DNA of 38,571 nt, from positions 1-38,571 of the forward strand of contig DKWG01000001.1 of NCBI GenBank assembly GCA_002491605.1, written 5' to 3'. The translations under genes were made by a program, and so were the position numbers. The notes below the pieces were generated by a model. That model was not told where the DNA came from. It saw only the letters and a program-made list of their open reading frames with translations, and did no database searches. Source of the stretch: Ruminococcus sp. UBA7158 (GTDB lineage Bacteria > Bacillota > Clostridia > Oscillospirales > Ruminococcaceae). Shown here in pieces: positions 8,131 to 14,927 of this stretch (position 1 is the first letter of the stretch; every line of letters starts with the position of its first letter).

Positions 8131-8574
8131 TTATTTAATCTCAAGCCTTCTTGATTCCGGCTTAGTTTCCTTAATCTTAGGAAGAGTGAGCTTTAAAACG
8201 CCATCAGTGAATTCGGCATCGATTTCATCGGTGTTGATACCGGATGTATCAAAGCTTCTCTGATAAGAGCCGTAGGTGCGCTCGCAGCGGACGAAGTTGT
8301 GCTTCTTATCTGTCTCCTCATACTCTGAATGGCGCTCTGCGGTAATGGTCAAAACATTATCGGTCAATTCAAGCTTGATATCTTCTTTTTTAACGCCAGG
8401 CAAGTCAGCTTCAAGCACGAAGTGGTCGCCAACATCCTTGATATCTGTTGAGAAAGCTGCTTTGGTTACAGCAGGGCTGTTATTTCCAAAGAATGCACGC
8501 TCAAGCTCGTCAAGCTCTCTGAACGGATCGAAAGCGGAAAGTGAATTGTTTCTTCTTACATATGGTGCTAACAT
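8131..8574 (-). CDS. hsp20: small heat shock protein, Hsp20/alpha-crystallin family
   Basis: ATP-independent holdase chaperone, 147 aa. The N-terminus (MLAPYVRRN...FDPFRELDELERAFF) is followed by an alpha-crystallin domain (~residues 40-140) with the conserved LEADLPGVKKEDIKLEL strand and the terminal FTDGVLKLTLPK motif, then an RRLEIK tail. The start was set at 8574, where GGAGG lies 7-8 nt upstream; the in-frame ATG at 8589 is itself part of that RBS. A perfect CIRCE operator lies about 200 bp upstream, so HrcA repression and heat induction are expected. It is transcribed toward the shared 8056-8101 terminator. Confidence 0.95.
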   Translation of the reverse strand: MLAPYVRRNNSLSAFDPFRELDELERAFFGNNSPAVTKAAFSTDIKDVGDHFVLEADLPGVKKEDIKLELTDNVLTITAERHSEYEETDKKHNFVRCERTYGSYQRSFDTSGINTDEIDAEFTDGVLKLTLPKIKETKPESRRLEIK

Positions 8575-8774
8575 GATTTTTACCTCCAAATTTGTCTTTT
8601 ATTTATTATGTGTTTTGGTTGATGATTTATGAGGTATGCGAAGAAAGTAAATACTAATTAATAGGTGTTTAGTATGTTATTTTCTATTGAAGGCTTCTCG
8701 TTTCCTTCAACAATTATGAGTATAGACCTGCTTTGTGATGATTTTGTGTGAAAACAGTGAGGTTATTGAGAAAT

Positions 8775-8801
8775 TTAGCACTCACATATAATGAGTGCTA
8801 A
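8775..8801 (-). promoter_or_regulatory. CIRCE operator (HrcA binding site), perfect consensus
   Basis: TTAGCACTC (8775-8783), a 9-nt spacer, and GAGTGCTAA (8793-8801) match the canonical CIRCE inverted repeat at every base. It lies upstream of hsp20. Its spacer contains TATAAT when read on the plus strand. The long distance to hsp20 (about 200 bp) implies a long leader, or that the operator also serves a plus-strand transcript. Confidence 0.93.
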
Positions 8802-8824
8802 CACTTTCGAATTGTGAGTGCTAA
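8798..8824 (-). promoter_or_regulatory. second, degenerate CIRCE overlapping the first
   Basis: A second perfect right half GAGTGCTAA (8816-8824) is preceded, at exactly 9 nt, by CTAACACTT (8798-8806), which matches 6 of 9 bases of the left half. It overlaps the perfect CIRCE by four bases, giving two sites offset by 23 bp. Confidence 0.6.
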
Positions 8825-8877
8825 GGCTTGACTGCATAATCGGCTGATAATCATTAACACGGTTTCATGTAAAAGAA

Positions 8878-8911
8878 TAAAAGCACCACCTTTTTAAAAG
8901 TGATGCTTTTA
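8878..8911. terminator. terminator downstream of the MutS-like gene
   Basis: Arms 8878-8889 and 8900-8911 pair over 12 positions with one mismatch. On the minus strand the stem is followed by TTTTATTCTTTT, which fits termination of the MutS-like gene. It would also stop any plus-strand transcript leaving the CIRCE region. The rest of the 350-bp gap 8590-8930 holds only the CIRCE sites and the hsp20 leader; no convincing -35/-10 pair for hsp20 was found. Confidence 0.7.
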
Positions 8912-8941
8912 TGATTAATGAATATCATAAGGAAATCAAAT

Positions 8942-10621
8942 TTATTTTCCCATTCTCTTCTTAACCTCATCAAACGAAACGCCGAACTTAGCGTAGATAG
9001 TCTTTGCGTAGCCGAACTCCTGCGGCTCGTCTCTGACTATTCGGTACAGACGCTTGTTGTCGTTGGTGATATCAACGGTGGTGACAAGGCTTACAAGCTT
9101 GGTGTCGCCCTCAACTGTTTCGTTAAGATGGTTAAGGCTTCTTGCAAGCTCTAAAAGGTGGGTGGCGTAAACGCCTCTTACTCCGACAAGGCGGAATATC
9201 TTAGTCAGTTCGGTGGCGATGTAAACGCATTCTGTCGGCGTTGTGGACTGTATCGACTCGTTTAAAAGAAGCATACTGTGTCGTGTCGCAGTGTCGAGAG
9301 TTTCTTTAAACTGCTTGCACTCCTGAGTGAAGCGAGAGGTGTTCAAGCCGACTTCTTCCTCCTTGGGGAAGTGAGTGTATATAAAGTCGACGGGGCTTAT
9401 CTCACAGGACGAGCAGGGAACATATATACCCGCCTGAGCCAAGACCTGAATTATACCGACCGCTCTTGTATAGGTTGTTTTACCGCCGTTGTTGGCGCCG
9501 GTCAGAACGAAGAAACGTCCGTCGTCGTCCATGGTGCAGTCATTTGTTATGATTTTGCCCTTTAAGCTGCCCATCGGGTCTGACGATACCATCTGAATGT
9601 AAAACGAAAGGTCGAATGAATCCTTGGCGATAAGCTTTCTGTCGTCCATCGGCAGATACTTAGGTCTGCACATTTCAAGACCTCTTGCTTTAACGGCGTC
9701 AATAAGGCGCTTAGCACCGATATAAAAGCTCATCTGGCTTTCAAAGGTCAGAATATCCTCTGTGCTCTTTTTGAAGTACGCCCTGATTGCACGGTCCAAG
9801 TGGGTGATATATTCGGAGTTGATTTCTTTAAGCTCTCTGAAAAGCGGTGCTTCAAGGTCGTTTGTGCCGCCGTTTTCATTGTACAAAGAATGGGTTTTGC
9901 CGATTGCCCTTGACGCGTCGCCATCGAGGTGCTTAAATATCCAGTCAAACCTGCCCTTTTTCTTTATAGCGTCAGTTGAGACAGACAAAAGCATTGCCTC
10001 AACAGGTCTCATCATGTCGTCAAAGTTGATACCGACAGTAACGCTCTTGACTCCCTTTGCCAAGACCTTAAGGCATTCGTCTGTTTCACGCTTAACTTCA
10101 TCAAAATATTCGGAATTATAAACAGAAGCAAAGTATTCAACCAAGCCCTTAAGCGCTGCTGATTTGAACTTGCTCTGGAATTTCTGACAGAACTCATGGC
10201 AGTTTGTTATACACTCGATAAAGGTCTTCAGTGAGTTGAGTCGAGTGTTTAGGGCATAAAAGCTGTCTGCAAGACCTAACTTTTGAATGTTGACGTGTTC
10301 ATTTACATACAGCTTGTGGACGTTTTCATAGAGCACAGCTTCAAGCTGAGGCACGGTTAAAAAGTCCTCTAAGATATCCAAGCGGTAGTTGAGGACATCG
10401 GCGTCTGTCGATAGCTGAGTTAGAATTCTGAGTGCGTTGACCGAATTTTCGGGACAAATCAGCCTTGAAAGCATATCAAGCTCAAGGTTTGTAACATAGT
10501 CCTGAGGAAGCTTTGCTATTTCCGTTGCTCTGTCGAGGTGTTCTCTCTTTTTTGTTTCCGAAGGGTATAATAAATCAACTAAGTGTATGCTTTCTTCTTG
10601 AGTTTCAATTTGTTGAGCCAT
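8942..10621 (-). CDS. stand-alone MutS-type ATPase domain protein
   Basis: A 559-aa protein with no N-terminal mismatch-recognition domain. Residues ~1-350 are helical, like the MutS lever/clamp (core) region. The C-terminal ABC-type ATPase has Walker A TGANNGGKTT (residues 374-383) and a following signature helix region. The Walker B strand reads MLLLNES, so the usual Asp of the D-E pair is Asn454 while the catalytic Glu455 is kept; the H-loop is YATHLLEL. It is not canonical MutS1, and it lacks the Smr and KOW/clamp signs of MutS2. Function is unknown. ATG 10621 was chosen over TTG 10636 because AAAGGA sits just before it. Confidence 0.82.
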   Translation of the reverse strand: MAQQIETQEESIHLVDLLYPSETKKREHLDRATEIAKLPQDYVTNLELDMLSRLICPENSVNALRILTQLSTDADVLNYRLDILEDFLTVPQLEAVLYENVHKLYVNEHVNIQKLGLADSFYALNTRLNSLKTFIECITNCHEFCQKFQSKFKSAALKGLVEYFASVYNSEYFDEVKRETDECLKVLAKGVKSVTVGINFDDMMRPVEAMLLSVSTDAIKKKGRFDWIFKHLDGDASRAIGKTHSLYNENGGTNDLEAPLFRELKEINSEYITHLDRAIRAYFKKSTEDILTFESQMSFYIGAKRLIDAVKARGLEMCRPKYLPMDDRKLIAKDSFDLSFYIQMVSSDPMGSLKGKIITNDCTMDDDGRFFVLTGANNGGKTTYTRAVGIIQVLAQAGIYVPCSSCEISPVDFIYTHFPKEEEVGLNTSRFTQECKQFKETLDTATRHSMLLLNESIQSTTPTECVYIATELTKIFRLVGVRGVYATHLLELARSLNHLNETVEGDTKLVSLVTTVDITNDNKRLYRIVRDEPQEFGYAKTIYAKFGVSFDEVKKRMGK

Positions 10622-10673
10622 GGCAAGTCCTTTCAAAATGCTTTGCGTAGTATTAGGATTTTATCCAAATAAA

Positions 10674-10702
10674 ATTGTATCACAGCATCATACAAAAATC
10701 AA
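10674..10702 (-). promoter_or_regulatory. promoter of the MutS-like gene
   Basis: On the minus strand: -35 TTGATT (10702-10697), 17-bp spacer, extended -10 TGATACAAT (hexamer 10679-10674). This lies 53 bp before the chosen ATG. Confidence 0.7.
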
Positions 10703-10757
10703 TAACAAATTATGAATTGATTTGTTGATTTTTTATGCAAAACGGTTAACATGGTGC

Positions 10758-11630
10758 TCAGCCGAACACAGCCATTGCAAGCGTTCCGACTGTCATGAGA
10801 ATCAAACCGAAAAGAGCTTTTTTCGACAGCTTTTCTTTAAATACAACATACGAAAAGCCTACGGTTATGAGCAGACTCATTTTATCAATAGGCACAACAA
10901 CGCTTACCACTCCGTTTTGTATAGCATAGTAGTAGCAAAGCCATGACGCTCCGGTGGCTATTCCCGATAGTGCAATGAAAATCAGCTCCCTGCCGTCAAG
11001 CTCTTTTAGCTTTGCGGTTTTGCCCTTTGCAATCACAACGAGCCACGACATTGCCAGCACTACTGCCGTTCTTATAGCCGTTCCGAGGTTGGATTCAATT
11101 CCTTCTATTCCGATTTTAGCGAGAATAGACGTCAGAGCTGCGAATACAGCCGAGCCTATTGCATAGAGTATGTATGTATTTTTGGACGCTTTGGCGTCGG
11201 CTTTTGTATCCTTTTTCTCGACCATAAGCAATATGCCTGTGCCGAGCAAGGCCGTGCTGATGAGCTTTGCGGCGAGATTTTCGGTTTCATGAAAAAGTAT
11301 GACAGCGAGCAGCACCGTCAAAACAGTGCTTGATTTATCTATCGGGACGACCTTATTGACGTCTCCGATTGACAGGGCTTTGAAGTAGCACATCCACGAA
11401 GCACCGGTAGCAGCTCCGGACAGTATCAAAAATACAAGTGTTTTCGTGCTGATTTGAGATATTGTATTGTACGAGCCTACAATGAAAACCATTATCCAAG
11501 AAAACAGCAGCACTACTATAGTTCTCAGCGCAGTAGCTATATCGGAATCTGTCTTTTTTATACCGCATTTTGCGAGAATTGATGTTACCCCGGCGAAAAA
11601 TGCCGACAGTACAGCAGCCGCAATCCACAT
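10758..11630 (-). CDS. EamA/DMT family membrane transporter
   Basis: A 290-aa integral membrane protein made of two homologous EamA halves of about 140 aa, with roughly ten hydrophobic helices. The repeats are visible: AGVTSILAKCGIKKTDSDIATALRT and AALTSILAKIGIEGIESNLGTAIRT each start a half, and GAATGASWMCYFKAL and GIATGASWLCYYYAI mark the matching third helices. The family exports or imports small metabolites; substrate is unknown. RBS GGGAGG precedes the ATG, and its own promoter lies upstream. No terminator could be seen between it and the MutS-like gene, which has its own promoter. Confidence 0.88.
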   Translation of the reverse strand: MWIAAAVLSAFFAGVTSILAKCGIKKTDSDIATALRTIVVLLFSWIMVFIVGSYNTISQISTKTLVFLILSGAATGASWMCYFKALSIGDVNKVVPIDKSSTVLTVLLAVILFHETENLAAKLISTALLGTGILLMVEKKDTKADAKASKNTYILYAIGSAVFAALTSILAKIGIEGIESNLGTAIRTAVVLAMSWLVVIAKGKTAKLKELDGRELIFIALSGIATGASWLCYYYAIQNGVVSVVVPIDKMSLLITVGFSYVVFKEKLSKKALFGLILMTVGTLAMAVFG

Positions 11631-11738
11631 AGTTTTTCCTCCCGGAAAGCAATATTTTGCATATTGTCAGTAATACATTAAAGTAAGCGACGGACTGAGC
11701 TTTTAAGTGCCCTGTGCGCTCAGCCGTTATCAATGTAC

Positions 11739-11767
11739 AGTATAATACATAGATAATGACATTGCAA
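11739..11767 (-). promoter_or_regulatory. promoter of the EamA transporter
   Basis: On the minus strand: -35 TTGCAA (11767-11762), 17-bp spacer, -10 TATACT (11744-11739). The ~100-nt leader can form a 6-bp CTGAGC/GCTCAG hairpin. Between 11768 and 11946 nothing else recognisable was found. Confidence 0.65.
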
Positions 11768-11946
11768 GATTTTTTCAGACAGCATGGGACACAGCGGATT
11801 CGGTGCGGCTTTTAGTCGCTGATGATTTTGCGTATATTATTAAGAGAAAAAACATCACAAATAACCCTGTATGACATATAAATCTTCTTATTTAACGTAC
11901 TGATAGTAATGGCAAAGAAAAAATCAAATTATTACCCTTCTCACGC

Positions 11947-11974
11947 TTGACAAATTAAAATTGCATGATATAAT
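11947..11974 (+). promoter_or_regulatory. promoter of the metal-resistance operon
   Basis: Consensus -35 TTGACA (11947-11952), 16-bp spacer, and extended -10 TGATATAAT (hexamer 11969-11974). The start site would fall inside the palindromic operator that begins at 11971. Confidence 0.8.
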
Positions 11975-11975
11975 G

Positions 11976-12001
11976 AACATATGAACAGTAATTCATATGT
12001 T
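11976..12001 (+). promoter_or_regulatory. 12-2-12 ArsR/SmtB-type operator
   Basis: AACATATGAACA, two bases, then AATTCATATGTT form the 12-2-12 imperfect palindrome characteristic of SmtB/ZiaR-class repressors. The wider inverted repeat spans 11971-12006 with 15-bp arms (11971-11985 and 11992-12006) around a 6-nt centre. It abuts the -10 element, so bound repressor would block transcription initiation. Autoregulation by the adjacent ArsR-family protein is inferred. Confidence 0.85.
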
Positions 12002-12034
12002 CATTAAAAAATAAAAATGAAAGCAGGTCATATT

Positions 12035-12421
12035 ATGATAGAGAATAAAAACGACGAATGCGTATGTGAAAGCTGTCCTCATCACCTTGAATGCGGCGGA
12101 AAGAATGTAGAGCTTGTTAAAAGGCTGTCGAGTACTATAATATCAGAGGAAGAAGCTTATTATGTAAGCGAGCTTTTTAAGTCTATCAGCGATCTAACCC
12201 GTGTTAGAATTTTGTTTTCACTTCTGGGCGGCGATATGTGCGTATGCGACATTGCCGAGCTTGTCGGTGTGACACAGTCGGGAGTTTCGCATCAGCTTAG
12301 AGTTTTAAAGCAGGCAGGGCTTGTTAAGTACCGCCGAGAGGGTAAGTCTATATACTATTCAATTGCAGACGATCATGTTGCAACAATTCTCGCAATGGGA
12401 CTTGAGCATATTTCAGAGTGA
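12035..12421 (+). CDS. ArsR-family metal-sensing repressor (CadC/SmtB type)
   Basis: Winged-helix repressor, 128 aa, expected to release DNA when it binds Zn, Cd or Pb. It has both kinds of metal site known in the family: a Cys-rich N-terminal arm (Cys9, 11, 14, 20) with an alpha-3 pair in MCVCDIAEL (Cys69 and 71), as in CadC; and an alpha-5 site at the C-terminus (Asp113, His114, Glu124, His125 in ADDHVATILAMGLEHISE), as in SmtB/CzrA. The recognition helix is TQSGVSHQLRVLKQAGLV. ATG 12035 was preferred to ATG 12017, which has no RBS; the RBS of 12035 (CAGGT) is only fair. It lies 27 bp before the efflux ATPase. Confidence 0.9.
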   Translation: MIENKNDECVCESCPHHLECGGKNVELVKRLSSTIISEEEAYYVSELFKSISDLTRVRILFSLLGGDMCVCDIAELVGVTQSGVSHQLRVLKQAGLVKYRREGKSIYYSIADDHVATILAMGLEHISE

Positions 12422-12448
12422 TAAAGTCGGCGAAAGGGGGAGAATTTT

Positions 12449-14452
12449 ATGACACAACATAATATATCGGCTGAGTGCGCAGAAAAAGAACACACGCAGA
12501 GCGCACACAAGCACGATTCAGGCAGCTGCTGCCACAACCACGAAGGCTCGTGCGAGCATTGTCATGAACATAATCACGAACACGGTCATGACCATGGTCA
12601 CGACCATTCTCACGGCGGTGAAGTAAAAGAAGAGCTTATAAAGCTGATTCCTGCTGCAATACTATTTGCCGTGTCGCTTATTTTGGATGAGGCAAGTATA
12701 TTTTCAATAGTTATTTGCCTATTGGCATATATAATAGTCGGATTCGAAACGCTGAAGGAAGCCGCAGTCGAGCTTATAAAATATAAGAGCATCGGCGAAT
12801 GCTTTTTGATGGGAATAGCGTCGATAGGTGCGATTGCCATAGGAGAGTATAGGGAAGCGGCGGCGGTAATGCTTTTTTACTCTGTCGGAGAGCTTTTGGA
12901 GGGCATAGCGTCGGCTCGTTCAAGGAAAAGCATAACGGCATTGCTTGATTTGAAGCCTGACACTGTAAATGTTGTCCGCAGCGGAAAAACCATCAAGCTT
13001 TCTCCCGACGAGGTAGCGGTAGGTGAAACAATAACGGTTTCCGCCGGAGAAAGAATAGCCTTAGACGGCGAAATAATCTCGGGTCAGACAGATGTTGACA
13101 ATTCAGCGCTCACAGGAGAGTCTTTGCCGATCAGCCTCGGAGTCGGTGACAAGGTATACGGAGGTTCAATAAATCTCAGCGGCACTGTTTTAATAAGAAC
13201 TGATAAGGTTTACTCGCAGTCGTCCGGTGCTAAGATTCTGGAGCTTGTTGAGAATGCCCAGGAAAAGAAGGCTAAAACAGAACGCTTTATTTCTCGGTTT
13301 GCAAGGGTATATACATTAGTCGTAGTTATACTGTCATTAGCTGTAGCTTTCATACCGCCGATTTTCATGGGATTTACTCAAACCTTCTCGCAGTGGCTGT
13401 ATAGGGGACTTGTTGTGCTTGTCGCTTCGTGTCCCTGCGCATTGGTAATATCCGTACCGCTCACCTTCTTTGCCGGCGTCGGCTGTGCGTCAAAGAAGGG
13501 AATACTCATCAAGGGCACGGGCTGTATCGAGCAGCTTTCAAGGGTTGAAACGGTCGCCTTTGATAAAACAGGAACGCTCACTAAGGGAACCTTAAGGGTC
13601 GACGAGGTTTTCGGCTCTGAGGACACGTTAAGACTGTGCGCAATATGTGAACGCCAATCAAGCCATCCTATTGCAAGAGCGGTTATGTCTGCATACGAGC
13701 AAGGCTTCGGCGAATTGACAGAGACTGCCGAAAGCATAACCGAAAAGTCCGGCAAGGGCATTGTTGCGCTGATTAACGGAAAGACGGTTTTGTGCGGAAA
13801 TAAGTCTCTTCTTTCGGAAAACGGAATAGAAAATCTTCCCGACGCCGACGGCAAGACGGCAGTTTATCTCGGCTGCGGCAGTGAGTTTTTGGGATATATA
13901 ACGCTTTCCGACGAGGTAAGGGCAGATTCATATGATACTGTAAATGAGCTTAAGCGACTGGGCGTGGAAAAAACAGTCATGCTCACGGGTGACAGTGCAG
14001 CTGCGGCGAAAATGATTGCAGATACCGTCGGCGTAGACACTTATAAGCACTCGCTTTCACCGTCTCAAAAGGTTGATGAGCTTTCAAAGCTTATTGATGA
14101 TACGAAGAATACAACCGTTTATATAGGTGACGGTATAAACGATTCTCCTGTTATAGCGCTTGCAGACGTCGGCTTTGCCATGGGAGGCTTGGGCAGTGAC
14201 GCCGCAATAGAGTCGGCAGACGTTGTCATATTAGATGATAATATTGCCAAGCTGCCTTTAGCACTGAGAATATCTAAAAAGACAACAAAAATAGCCATGC
14301 AAAACATAGCGTTCGCCCTTTTGGCAAAGCTTGTCATAGTCATACTCGGCATAGCAGGTATGAGCGGAATGTGGCTTGCTGTTTTTGCAGACGTCGGTGT
14401 TACGATTCTGGCGATTATCAATTCACTCAGGGCGTTTTATTTTAAACGGTAG
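12449..14452 (+). CDS. cadA: P1B-type heavy-metal-translocating ATPase (Zn/Cd/Pb exporter)
   Basis: Membrane efflux pump, 667 aa. Residues 1-57 are a soluble His/Cys-rich tail (many HxH repeats and CCxH, CxxC clusters) in place of the usual ferredoxin-like HMA domain. Membrane helices follow, then the actuator TGES (222-225), the transmembrane metal-binding CPC (328-330), the phosphorylated Asp372 in DKTGTLTKG, the nucleotide-domain SSHPIARAV motif, and GDGINDSPVIALADVG. The CPC and C-terminal helix pattern fit the Zn/Cd/Pb subgroup rather than copper. RBS GAAAGGGGGAG is strong. Co-regulated with the upstream repressor. The symbol cadA (or zntA) is by family only. Confidence 0.92.
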   Translation: MTQHNISAECAEKEHTQSAHKHDSGSCCHNHEGSCEHCHEHNHEHGHDHGHDHSHGGEVKEELIKLIPAAILFAVSLILDEASIFSIVICLLAYIIVGFETLKEAAVELIKYKSIGECFLMGIASIGAIAIGEYREAAAVMLFYSVGELLEGIASARSRKSITALLDLKPDTVNVVRSGKTIKLSPDEVAVGETITVSAGERIALDGEIISGQTDVDNSALTGESLPISLGVGDKVYGGSINLSGTVLIRTDKVYSQSSGAKILELVENAQEKKAKTERFISRFARVYTLVVVILSLAVAFIPPIFMGFTQTFSQWLYRGLVVLVASCPCALVISVPLTFFAGVGCASKKGILIKGTGCIEQLSRVETVAFDKTGTLTKGTLRVDEVFGSEDTLRLCAICERQSSHPIARAVMSAYEQGFGELTETAESITEKSGKGIVALINGKTVLCGNKSLLSENGIENLPDADGKTAVYLGCGSEFLGYITLSDEVRADSYDTVNELKRLGVEKTVMLTGDSAAAAKMIADTVGVDTYKHSLSPSQKVDELSKLIDDTKNTTVYIGDGINDSPVIALADVGFAMGGLGSDAAIESADVVILDDNIAKLPLALRISKKTTKIAMQNIAFALLAKLVIVILGIAGMSGMWLAVFADVGVTILAIINSLRAFYFKR

Positions 14453-14552
14453 GATTGGCTGTACTCAGAAATTGCACCGATTGTGATTTATATTATATCA
14501 TCGGGCTTATATCGGAAAGAATAAATACAATTGCAAGCGGAGAAAACGGTCG

Positions 14553-14592
14553 GGCTTGCGGCGAGGGCTTTGTCATGCGCTTGCCGCAAGCC
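14553..14592 (+). other. 12-bp hairpin after the efflux ATPase
   Basis: Arms 14553-14564 and 14581-14592 pair (GGCTTGCGGC/GCCGCAAGCC core plus two more pairs) around a 16-nt loop, followed by TTCTTCTT. It may be a weak terminator for the ATPase operon or the degenerate first member of the repeat array that begins 30 bp later; it shares the GCGGAGAAAACGG-like word (reverse complement of the repeat core) at 14537-14549. Confidence 0.5.
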
Positions 14593-14621
14593 TTCTTCTT
14601 GCGGTTTGTTGATATCAATGC

Positions 14622-14900
14622 TATAATAGCCGTAAACGGCTATTATAATCATCTAAACGCGCCGTTTTCTCGCCGCTGAAGCGGCAACCGAAAACGATGC
14701 GCAATTGCAGCATGACGCTTCGCTTCCATGCTGCAATAGCCGTGAAATGGCTATTATAATTATCTAAATGCGCCGTTTTCTCGCCGCTGAAGCGGCAACC
14801 GAAAACGATGCGCAATTACTGCATGACGCTTTGCTGCTATGCAGTAATAGCCGTAAACGGCTGTTATAATTATTTAAATGCGTTTCTTTGTCGCTGTTGG
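14622..14900. repeat. tandem array of ~110-bp hairpin-rich repeats
   Basis: Two near-identical full units (14631-14740, 110 bp; 14741-14851, 111 bp) and a decaying third (14852-~14900) run head to tail up to the RBS of the next gene. Each unit can fold three hairpins. A: AATAGCCG/CGGCTATT type with a small TAAA or TGAAA loop. B: CGTTTTC/GAAAACG with an inner GCCGC-TGAA-GCGGC hairpin and flanking GCGC pairs. C: an AT-flanked 10-11 bp stem (14704-14714 with 14727-14737; 14815-14824 with 14839-14848). Between units the C stem changes at two positions on both arms so that pairing is kept. No open frame here looks genuine. It explains most of the 475-bp gene-free gap. Confidence 0.85.
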
Positions 14901-14927
14901 TGCGGCGATTGATATAGGAGGCTTTTT

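Noticed and set aside
8276..8632. Plus-strand open frame across hsp20
   Set aside because: It is antisense to a clear Hsp20 gene and its RBS; a shadow frame with no recognisable product.
11353..11733. 126-codon minus-strand open frame
   Set aside because: It overlaps the EamA gene on the same strand in another frame, has no RBS and an unlikely composition.
14621..14815. Minus-strand 64-codon open frame with an internal repeat (RIVFGCRFSGEKTA twice)
   Set aside because: It lies wholly inside the 110-bp hairpin repeats; the peptide repeat simply reflects the DNA repeat, and there is no RBS.
14622..14900. Repeat array as a CRISPR locus
   Set aside because: Units are ~110 bp and joined head to tail with no variable spacers, and no cas genes are present.
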